Assembly (NCBI GenBank): GCA_005798445.1
Contig: SYJG01000397.1
Location: 1-35,707, forward strand
Reading direction: 5' to 3'
Origin: Planctomyces sp.
Lineage (GTDB): Bacteria; Planctomycetota; Planctomycetia; Planctomycetales; Planctomycetaceae
Length of the DNA: 35,707 nt
Part shown: one piece after another, positions 29,684-35,707 of the stretch
How positions within the stretch are numbered: the stretch's first letter is position 1
Layout of the letters: each line of letters begins with the position of its first letter
The notes under the pieces: model-generated
Told to the model about the DNA's origin: nothing
What the model saw: the letters and a program-made list of their open reading frames with translations, nothing else
The model's database searches: none
Program-made: the position numbers and the translations under genes

Positions 29684-30868
29684 ATGACGACTCCGATTCC
29701 CGCCGCTGTGAATCCGCCTCGACGCATTTTGATGGGCCCCGGCCCCAGCGACATTCATCCGCGCGTCTGGGCCGCTCTCGCCGCACCGACGGTCGGACAT
29801 CTCGACCCGTACTTCCTGCAAATCATGAACGAGATGCAGGCGATGCTGCGGCAAGTCTTCCGCACCACCAACGAGCTGACGCTGGCGGTCAGCGGCACCG
29901 GCAGCGCGGGGATGGAAACGTGCGTGGTCAACTTGATTGAACCGAGCGACAAGATGGTCGTCTGCGTCAACGGAGTTTTCGGCGGACGAATGGCCGACGT
30001 CGCCGCTCGTTGCGGTGCGCAAGTCACGAACATCGAACGGCCGTTTGGCGAAATATTCTCGACTGCCGAGATTGCGGACGTCGTCAGAAAAGTGCAGCCA
30101 AAAGTTGTCGGCATCGTGAACGCTGAGACTTCGACGGGAGCATGGCAGCCGCTGGAAGAAATCGCGAAGGTCGTGCATGACGCTGGAGCGTTGCTGCTGG
30201 CCGATTGTGTGACATCGCTGGGCGGAGTGCCGCTCGAAGTGGATGCGTGGGGATTGGACGCCGTCTACAGCGGCACGCAGAAGTGCCTGAGTTGTCCACC
30301 TGGTCTCGCCCCCGTGACTTTTAGCCCACGAGCGGTCGCGGCGATTGAAGCCCGCAAGACGAAGGTCGCCAGTTGGTATCTCGACCTGACGATGGTCCGC
30401 AATTACTGGGGCCAGTCGCGCGCGTACCACCACACGGCCCCGATCAACATGAACTACGGCCTGCACGAAGCGTTGCGGCTCGTGCTGGAAGAAGGATTGG
30501 AAGCGCGGCACGCTCGGCACCTGAAGAACCACAAGGCGTTGAAGGCGGGCCTCGCCGCGATCGGCATCAAGTACGCGGTCGCCGAGGGCCAGCAGTTGCC
30601 GATGCTCAATGCCGTCTTGATTCCAGAAGGCATCGACGACGCGGCGGTGCGCGGCCAGTTGCTCAACGAGTTCGGCATCGAGATCGGCGGCGGACTTGGC
30701 CCCATGAAGGGCAAGACCTGGCGCATCGGCCTGATGGGCGAGGCGAGTTCTCCACGCAACGTGCTGCTGTTCCTCGCCGCGCTCGAACGCTGTCTCTCGG
30801 ATCGCGGCTACAAGCTCTCGCCCGGCGCAAGCATCGCGGCAGCCAATTCGTTTTACGCGAAGACCTAA
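29684..30868 (+). CDS. Alanine/serine-glyoxylate aminotransferase (class V, PLP)
   Basis: Pyridoxal-phosphate enzyme transferring an amino group from alanine or serine to glyoxylate. The 394 residues show the family opening [18 protein letters not shown], the cofactor-contact segment [55 protein letters not shown] and the Schiff-base Lys200 in [35 protein letters not shown] follows, and the C-terminal [20 protein letters not shown] is the carboxylate-binding arginine region. Sequence alone does not decide between alanine and serine as amino donor. It is cytoplasmic. The small membrane protein gene starts two bases after its stop, so the two are probably co-transcribed. Confidence 0.92.
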   Translation: MTTPIPAAVNPPRRILMGPGPSDIHPRVWAALAAPTVGHLDPYFLQIMNEMQAMLRQVFRTTNELTLAVSGTGSAGMETCVVNLIEPSDKMVVCVNGVFGGRMADVAARCGAQVTNIERPFGEIFSTAEIADVVRKVQPKVVGIVNAETSTGAWQPLEEIAKVVHDAGALLLADCVTSLGGVPLEVDAWGLDAVYSGTQKCLSCPPGLAPVTFSPRAVAAIEARKTKVASWYLDLTMVRNYWGQSRAYHHTAPINMNYGLHEALRLVLEEGLEARHARHLKNHKALKAGLAAIGIKYAVAEGQQLPMLNAVLIPEGIDDAAVRGQLLNEFGIEIGGGLGPMKGKTWRIGLMGEASSPRNVLLFLAALERCLSDRGYKLSPGASIAAANSFYAKT

Positions 30869-30870
30869 TC

Positions 30871-31722
30871 GTGAATGACGACCATCGCCCGGACGAAGTG
30901 TTCGAGATTGAACCGTCCGACTCCGGTGGCGTGCTGGCACATTTGCCGTGGTGGCTGATTTTAGCGGTGGCCTTCGTCGTCACGGAGTTGACCACGCATC
31001 CTGCGATTGGCGTCAGCGTGCTCTGCTTGAAATTTGGGTGGGACGATTTTCGGACCTCGGCATGGCTGCGGAGTCGCGACCCGAATCGTCATCGAGGAGC
31101 GGTGTGTTCGTGGTTCTACGTTTCGAGCGGATTGTGGCGAGTGTTTCTGTGGAGCTTTGCGCTGATGCTCGTGGCGATCATGTTTCTCATGGCAACGGAG
31201 CCTCCGCAGGCTCGTCGCCCGAATGGCGGTCCGGTGGTGCCGCCAGAAGTGATAACGTGCCTCTGCATGTGTTTGGCAAGCTTCGCGGTCGCCACGATGT
31301 TCACGGCGTTGGCAGTCTGCTTTGCCTTGCGGCGTCGAATCAAAGTGTGGATCTCTGGACCTGTCTCACGGTCTCGGCGATTGAACGAGTGGCCTCCACG
31401 ACCGATTCCTGGGCGTCTGGCCCCAACCAATTTGCTGAAAGGATGGTTGATCGGAACCGTTGCGGGTCTGTTTGTGTTCTTGTTTGTGGTGGGCATCCTG
31501 CTTCTGCTTGCGGGTGTGAAGGTGATGCTCCCAAGGCAAATCGGCAACAACCAAAAGACGGCCGTGCTTTTCGCGATCGTTGTTGGTGTGGGAATCCCTC
31601 TGCTCACGGCGATGATCATTCTGGTCGTCCGTGGCCGCATCCTCAGCCGGATCGAAGCGGCCAACCCCGCAGAATGCTGGCCAGTGGACGAGGCGAATTC
31701 TGACTCAAACCCGTCCGGTTGA
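30871..31722 (+). CDS. Small membrane protein of unknown function
   Basis: I do not recognise this 283-residue protein. It starts with GTG two bases after the aminotransferase stop, giving an acidic N-terminus (NDDHRPDEVFEIEPSDSG) and then about five hydrophobic segments: LPWWLILAVAFVVTEL, VFLWSFALMLVAIMFLMA, ITCLCMCLASFAVATMFTAL, GTVAGLFVFLFVVGILLLLA and AIVVGVGIPLLTAMIILVV. The loops are basic. No catalytic motif is visible. A far longer open frame exists upstream but it overlaps the aminotransferase and is a shadow. Tight spacing suggests translational coupling, without a stated functional link. Confidence 0.7.
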   Translation: MNDDHRPDEVFEIEPSDSGGVLAHLPWWLILAVAFVVTELTTHPAIGVSVLCLKFGWDDFRTSAWLRSRDPNRHRGAVCSWFYVSSGLWRVFLWSFALMLVAIMFLMATEPPQARRPNGGPVVPPEVITCLCMCLASFAVATMFTALAVCFALRRRIKVWISGPVSRSRRLNEWPPRPIPGRLAPTNLLKGWLIGTVAGLFVFLFVVGILLLLAGVKVMLPRQIGNNQKTAVLFAIVVGVGIPLLTAMIILVVRGRILSRIEAANPAECWPVDEANSDSNPSG

Positions 31723-31723
31723 G

Positions 31724-31740
31724 GCGACCTTGCGGGTCGC
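31724..31740. terminator. Possible weak terminator hairpin
   Basis: GCGACC, loop TTGCG, GGTCGC, starting one base after the stop of the membrane-protein gene. There is no T-run behind it, so intrinsic termination is doubtful. Confidence 0.3.
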
Positions 31741-31771
31741 GCAAGGGTTGAGCGTTGCAGAAAACCGCTCG

Positions 31772-31800
31772 TTGACTTTTCCGAAAAGCACTACTAACCT
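31772..31800 (+). promoter_or_regulatory. Candidate promoter of the DUF1573 gene
   Basis: TTGACT (31772-31777), a 17-base spacer and TAACCT (31795-31800). The -35 and spacing are good and the -10 is poor. It would give a leader of about 215 bases. Confidence 0.3.
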
Positions 31801-31941
31801 CGCGCGGCAAAATCTGCCGATGGGGACAGGCATCGAAGTGGCGTCCGTCCCTGGAGCTTTGGTCCAGCCGGCCGCCGTTGGCGATGCACCCTGCGATGGG
31901 GTTGTGTGTCGTCTCTCCCGCCTACGAGGGTCGTCGTTTGT

Positions 31942-31966
31942 GGCTCACCAGGAGGTTGCGTGAGCC
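31942..31966 (+). promoter_or_regulatory. Hairpin enclosing an AGGAGG box and a GTG codon
   Basis: GGCTCAC (31942-31948) pairs perfectly with GTGAGCC (31960-31966). The 11-base loop contains AGGAGG (31950-31955), and the right arm begins with a GTG in frame with the DUF1573 gene. In RNA, the start codon would be in the stem and the ribosome-binding box in the loop. This could be a translation control element or the true start of the gene. Confidence 0.4.
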
Positions 31967-32022
31967 GTCTTTATGGTCGCGGCGTCGGGTTGGACCACGC
32001 CGCATACCTGGAGCGAGTGACC

Positions 32023-33042
32023 ATGATGTTGAATGCCCGGCTGCCCCGCTTGTGTTTGGCGTTGATTTTCGGAGTGTGCTACGCCGCCTCCGCGTCAGCT
32101 CAGGAATTGAACTGGGCCGAGAAGATGTTCGATCAACGGACCATCGACTTCGGTGTCGTGGCCACCGGCTCGGACGCGGTCGCTCGTGTGAAGATCACCA
32201 ACCTTTACAAGCAGGCGGTTCATATCACGAACGTCCGCACGACCTGCGGTTGCTCGGCCGGGAAGCCCAGCAAGACGTCGCTGGAAAGTCTCGAAGACGG
32301 TTTCATCGAAGTCACGATGGACACCCGCAAGTTCAGTCGCCGCAAAGACTCGAATGTCATCATCACGTTTGACGCTCCGCTGCACCAAGAGGTCCGCATC
32401 CCGATCACCGCGTACATTCGGACGGATGTGGTTTTCGATCCCGGTTCGGTCAATTTCGGTGCGGTTGAGCATGGCAAGGAAGCGACGCGCACCATCAAGC
32501 TGCAATACGCTGGCCGCAATGAATGGCAAGTCAAAGAGATCAAGAGCCGCAGCGAATCGGTCGTCGCGAAGGCCGTCGAGACCGCTCGCGGCAACGGTCG
32601 AGTCGATTACGACATCGTCGTGACTCTGGCTCCGAACACCCCGCCCGGAGCCGTTCGCGAGCAGCTCACGCTGATTACGGACGATCCGACCAGCCCGCAA
32701 GTCCCATTGCTCGTAGAGGCGAGTGTCGAAGCGGACGTGACGGTCACTCCCGCGATCGTGTCGCTGGGCGTGATGAAGCCGGGTGAGGCGAAACAGTTCA
32801 ACGTCGTCATCAAGGGACGTCAGCCCTTCCAAATCGACAAAGTGGAATGCGATTCGGACAACGGCCTGTTCAAGGTACGCCTGCCACAGACCGCCGCTTT
32901 GGTGCATGTCTTGCCCTTGACGATCACTGCTCCTGATAAGCCCGGTGATCTCGCTGAGGAGTTTACGATCACGGTCAATGGACGGCCGGCACCGGTGACG
33001 TTCAAAGCACGCGGGAAAATCTCCGAGCCGCCAGCCGGCTAG
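32023..33042 (+). CDS. Secreted DUF1573 (ASH/Ig-like) protein
   Basis: Exported protein of the DUF1573 family, beta-sandwich domains common in Planctomycetes and Bacteroidetes; molecular role unknown. The 339 residues start with a Sec signal (MMLNARLPRLCLALIFGVCY, cleavage after ASA before QE). The DUF1573 hallmark follows: FDQRTIDFGVVATGSDAVAR, then ITNVRTTCGCSAGKPSK with the conserved CGC. At least two more Ig-like repeats follow (VNFGAVEHGKEATRTIKL; VSLGVMKPGEAKQFNVVIKG). GGAG lies nine bases before the ATG at 32023. An alternative GTG at 31960 has a stronger box but would put 21 extra residues before the signal peptide. A strong terminator follows at 33074. Confidence 0.88.
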   Translation: MMLNARLPRLCLALIFGVCYAASASAQELNWAEKMFDQRTIDFGVVATGSDAVARVKITNLYKQAVHITNVRTTCGCSAGKPSKTSLESLEDGFIEVTMDTRKFSRRKDSNVIITFDAPLHQEVRIPITAYIRTDVVFDPGSVNFGAVEHGKEATRTIKLQYAGRNEWQVKEIKSRSESVVAKAVETARGNGRVDYDIVVTLAPNTPPGAVREQLTLITDDPTSPQVPLLVEASVEADVTVTPAIVSLGVMKPGEAKQFNVVIKGRQPFQIDKVECDSDNGLFKVRLPQTAALVHVLPLTITAPDKPGDLAEEFTITVNGRPAPVTFKARGKISEPPAG

Positions 33043-33073
33043 AGTCAGTGAGCGGAATCTTCGCGAGAACGAG

Positions 33074-33102
33074 ACAACCCCGGCTAAATCAGCCGGGGTT
33101 GT
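33074..33102 (+). terminator. Strong intrinsic-type terminator
   Basis: A perfect 12-base-pair stem, ACAACCCCGGCT with AGCCGGGGTTGT, around loop AAATC, continuing into TT. The T-run is short but the GC-rich stem is the strongest hairpin in the window and sits 31 bases after the DUF1573 stop. Confidence 0.85.
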
Positions 33103-33179
33103 TTCGTTCCCGTTCTGGAGGAATGTTGGCGGACGTGACGCCGTTGCTCATCGGAATTCGACTAGCGTCGATCGCGGCG

Positions 33180-33195
33180 GGAACCATACGGTTCC
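33180..33195. promoter_or_regulatory. 6-base dyad before the signal peptidase gene
   Basis: GGAACC, ATAC, GGTTCC, six bases upstream of the GGAGGA box of the next gene. It is a possible operator or leader hairpin; a chance occurrence cannot be excluded. Confidence 0.3.
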
Positions 33196-33210
33196 GGTTT
33201 GGAGGAATTC

Positions 33211-33873
33211 ATGGACGAGCCACAATCGGCATCGACTTGCGCAACGCCGTTCAACTTCCGTAGGCTGGGCCTAATCCTGCCGTTGACGGTCGTGTGCGTG
33301 TGGTGGGATTTGTATTCCAAGTCCGCGGTCTTCGATCGGCTAGGCTACCCCGGCAGAGGCGGTCCAGTGCATCAGTGGCTGGGACGACTCTCGGCGTTTC
33401 AGCTCTATACGAGCTTCAATGAAGGAGCCTTATGGGGTGTCGGTCAGGGACTGACCTGGCTCTTCGCCGCGCTCAGCGTGGTGGCGGTCGTATTGATCGT
33501 CTCAATATTGCTGGCGTGGACATCGACCGAGTGTGCTCGATGGTTCAATGTGACTCTGTGCTTGGTTCCTCGAAACCTTCATGTCGCGCTTTCCCATCTC
33601 GCCCAAGTGCGGAGCAATTGGCTGACGGTGGCTTTGTGTTTGGTGCTCAGCGGGACGCTCGGAAATCTGTATGACCGGCTGGGGTTGTACGGCTACAAAA
33701 ACATCGAGACCGGGCAGCCGTATCGAGCTGTGAGGGACTTCTTGCTCTTTACGTTCGGCAACTGGCCGTGGCCGGTGTTCAATTTCGCGGACGTGTTTTT
33801 GGTCACGGGGACGGGAATGCTGGTGGCGTACTCGTTTTGGTCCGAGCGGTCGCTCGCGGGATCAAATGAGTGA
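33211..33873 (+). CDS. lspA: Lipoprotein signal peptidase (SPase II)-like protein
   Basis: Inner-membrane aspartyl protease that removes signal peptides of lipoproteins such as the export protein of this window. The 220 residues hold four membrane segments. Conserved motifs: FNEGALWGVGQG (the N-x-GA loop), Asp155 in LSGTLGNLYDRLGL and Asp194 in VFNFADVFLVTGTG, the two catalytic aspartates. The protein is longer than the usual 160-170 residues because of an insertion of about 30 residues between segments 2 and 3 (ARWFNVTLCLVPRNLHVALS) and a longer loop before Asp194. GGAGGA four bases before the ATG at 33211 fixes the start. Both aspartates are kept, so activity is likely. Confidence 0.85.
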   Translation: MDEPQSASTCATPFNFRRLGLILPLTVVCVWWDLYSKSAVFDRLGYPGRGGPVHQWLGRLSAFQLYTSFNEGALWGVGQGLTWLFAALSVVAVVLIVSILLAWTSTECARWFNVTLCLVPRNLHVALSHLAQVRSNWLTVALCLVLSGTLGNLYDRLGLYGYKNIETGQPYRAVRDFLLFTFGNWPWPVFNFADVFLVTGTGMLVAYSFWSERSLAGSNE

Positions 33874-34065
33874 TGGCGTCGGAATCGCCACCAATGGTCT
33901 TCGCGATGACGGCTCCAGCAAGTCTCACGGGTAAGAGTGTGATCGACCTTCGCATGTCGATTTCGGTGTACGTTTTCGCGAGCCGATGTTGGTCGAGGGC
34001 CTCTGCCGACTCCAGCATTCGTCCAGAATGAAGACCTTCGGGTCGGGGCCAACGGCGGAGGCAGG

Positions 34066-34123
34066 AGACCCGCGCCGAGCGCGCGTTCCGCCGACCACTC
34101 GCTGGCGCGTCGTGCTGGTTGGC
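34066..34123. repeat. Possible repeat-derived spacer end
   Basis: The GC-rich stretch with CCACTCGCTGGCGCGTCGTG, read in reverse as an ARRASEW-like peptide, resembles strings I recall from many planctomycete spacers. No second copy exists in this window, so this rests on memory only. It abuts the stop codon of the next gene. The rest of 33874-34065 shows nothing notable. Confidence 0.25.
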
Positions 34124-35707
34124 TCACCGCTCCCACGACCTCAACTCGCCGAGCAGACGCAGCATCTCGTTGCGTTTCCGCTCGAACAGGCCGAACAGCG
34201 TCAGCACTCCCAAGCCCAGGCCGATGCCGAAGGCCCACCACGGCCAGGTGTGGTTGATCGCTTTGGCCGCGTGCCAGACCATGCTCACCAGCGACAGCAG
34301 CAGGAACGACGTGCCGAGATACAAAAACGCTCGCACGCGCAGCCAGATGCCGGCCAGCACACCAAGGACCGACAGCAGCATCAGCACGATCGGCAGCCAG
34401 AAACTTTCGGCGATGCCGGTCAGGAACATCTCGCCCGCCGAGCTGACATATAACAGCGTGATTGCCGGATATCGAATCGCAGCGAGTTGAGTCTCCGTCA
34501 GTCGCCGTCGATTCCACTGAGCCGCCGCTAACACCGAGACCGTCGGCGGAATCAACCAGACTTGCGGTCGAACAAGCAGTTCGACGCCATGTTCGGACCA
34601 CAGCGACCACAAGCCGGCATTCCCCGCCAGCGCCGCCGCGAGCACATACCAAAACGAGCTTCGCCGGAGATTCAACCAGACATAGACCAGCCCGCCCGCG
34701 AACAGCACTGACGAGTAATCCGCCCGTGACGTCGCGACCCAGAATCCCAACGCCGGGATCAGCGGCAAAAGCGCCGCCGAGTTCTGGAACGGCTCGGAGA
34801 GCACGCCCAATTTCGCTCGCTGGCAGAGTTCGCTGGCCCCAACTCCGGCGAACGCAATCGCCATCACAATCAACGGCCAGTACGGCTGTAAGTAGCCTCG
34901 GAACAACTCCGGCATCGTCAGATAGCAGTGCAGGAACAGCAGCGCGACCACGACCTCGGCCGCGTAGACGAATGCTTGGCGAGTGAAGCTGAGCGGGATG
35001 GCGCTAGCCACCGGTGACGCTGCGAACGGACCGGCGGCAAGCGCCGTGCCGCTCACGGATTCGCTTTCCAATTGGTGTTCCGACAGTGCCATCGCCAGCA
35101 GCGCGGCCGCCAGCGCGACGAGCGTGGCCGCGACCAAGGCGATCTGCAATCCGGTCACCGGAGACCCATTGACCGGATCGAACCACCACGCCTCCAGGCA
35201 CAGCACCGCCATCAGCGCGACGATGGCCAGCACTCCGACATCGCGAGCCGCTCGTTGCACCGCACGTCTCCAGTCGCTGCTGGATGGGATGACTCGGCCC
35301 AGCCCCACGCCGTACACGAACGCCGTCACTGCCAGCGCTTCGAGCGCTCGGATCGAACGCTGCAACCAAAAGTCGGCACGCGGTTGTGGCTCCATCCAGG
35401 CCCACAGGATTTCCACGGCGAAGATCGCTCCCAATGCCAAGGCGACTCGTTGAACCAACGCTCGCCGTGAACAGGCTCGACCAAAGCTCTCTGCCAGCAG
35501 CGCAATGGCTGGAATCAGCACTGCCGCACTCACCACATTCCACAACCGCAGTGATCGATCGTCGAAATTCAGCACACCGACGATGACCAGCACGCTGGCG
35601 ACACCCGCCCACAAGAGTTGAGAGTTCGACAACCAATGTTCGGACGCGGTCAACCGGTCTCGCCAACTGGCGATCAGATATGCGCGATGGACCGACACTG
35701 CACTGTC
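34124..35707 (-). CDS. Multi-spanning membrane protein (5'-partial)
   Basis: Unrecognised integral membrane protein, at least 527 residues. The frame is still open at the right window edge (a GTG at 35698 exists but need not be the start), so the N-terminus is probably missing. About 14-16 hydrophobic segments are visible, separated by short loops, for example SQLLWAGVASVLVIVGVLNF, ALGAIFAVEILWAWME, MFLTGIAESFWLPIVLMLLS and TWPWWAFGIGLGLGVLTLFG. It ends in a basic, helical cytoplasmic tail (ERKRNEMLRLLGELRSWER). No catalytic or transport motif stands out. It could belong to the large poorly described DUF2339-like group, but I cannot confirm that. It converges with lspA, 250 bases away. Confidence 0.75.
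   Translation of the reverse strand, partial: DSAVSVHRAYLIASWRDRLTASEHWLSNSQLLWAGVASVLVIVGVLNFDDRSLRLWNVVSAAVLIPAIALLAESFGRACSRRALVQRVALALGAIFAVEILWAWMEPQPRADFWLQRSIRALEALAVTAFVYGVGLGRVIPSSSDWRRAVQRAARDVGVLAIVALMAVLCLEAWWFDPVNGSPVTGLQIALVAATLVALAAALLAMALSEHQLESESVSGTALAAGPFAASPVASAIPLSFTRQAFVYAAEVVVALLFLHCYLTMPELFRGYLQPYWPLIVMAIAFAGVGASELCQRAKLGVLSEPFQNSAALLPLIPALGFWVATSRADYSSVLFAGGLVYVWLNLRRSSFWYVLAAALAGNAGLWSLWSEHGVELLVRPQVWLIPPTVSVLAAAQWNRRRLTETQLAAIRYPAITLLYVSSAGEMFLTGIAESFWLPIVLMLLSVLGVLAGIWLRVRAFLYLGTSFLLLSLVSMVWHAAKAINHTWPWWAFGIGLGLGVLTLFGLFERKRNEMLRLLGELRSWER

Noticed and set aside
30373..30870. Upstream extension of the small membrane protein frame
   Set aside because: These codons overlap the aminotransferase in another frame; the GTG two bases after its stop is a better start.

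Overview
The window looks like a chromosomal segment of a planctomycete (phylum Planctomycetota). This rests on several things: an LTA-synthase/sulfatase-fold membrane enzyme, two Tat-exported RRxF-type proteins (a neutral-ceramidase-like protein and a Gfo/Idh/MocA oxidoreductase), a DUF1573 protein, a fused proline catabolism enzyme, long charged extensions on NusA and IF-2, a GC-rich sequence, and many inverted-repeat elements between genes. The placement is inferred from gene content; there is no 16S rRNA gene here. I saw no rRNA, tRNA, CRISPR array, phage or transposase gene.

Layout. 1-3.4 kb: an EamA-type exporter (possibly cut by the window edge), then a membrane phosphotransferase/sulfatase-like enzyme whose start lies directly behind an in-frame TGA. 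3.4-7.2 kb, minus strand: a vapB-vapC toxin-antitoxin pair directly upstream of a fused proline dehydrogenase/glutamate-semialdehyde dehydrogenase; this enzyme carries a heptanucleotide repeat tract in its inter-domain linker. 7.2-11.8 kb: a thioredoxin-like protein, a ceramidase-like protein (minus), a secreted protein of unknown function and a Tat-secreted oxidoreductase. 12.0-18.4 kb, minus strand: an exopolysaccharide operon in the order outer-membrane export lipoprotein, chain-length/BY-kinase with a tyrosine-glycine tail, and O-antigen-polymerase/ligase-like protein with a TPR domain. 19.1-31.7 kb, plus strand: nusA-infB-rbfA, an HhH-GPD-like protein with a histone-H1-like tail, a large TPR protein, yebC, ruvB, an alanine/serine-glyoxylate aminotransferase and a small membrane protein. 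32.0-33.9 kb: a DUF1573 protein closed by a strong terminator, then an LspA-type signal peptidase. 34.1 kb to the end: a multi-spanning membrane protein on the minus strand, cut by the window edge.

The most unusual content lies in the spacers. I find two classes of short non-coding element. Class one is hairpin (REP-like) elements: three families (A, B, C), with base changes on both sides of the stems that preserve pairing, and with family B always as one copy of each of two flavours in opposite orientation. Class two is low-complexity elements phased in 7-base units (D, E, F). They sit at conserved operon junctions (export protein/BY-kinase and infB/rbfA), and one lies inside putA, where it encodes the linker between the two enzyme domains. 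Together they mark nearly every operon joint in the window and are my best candidate for an undescribed system. Whether they are functional RNA/DNA structures or parasitic repeats cannot be settled from one window.
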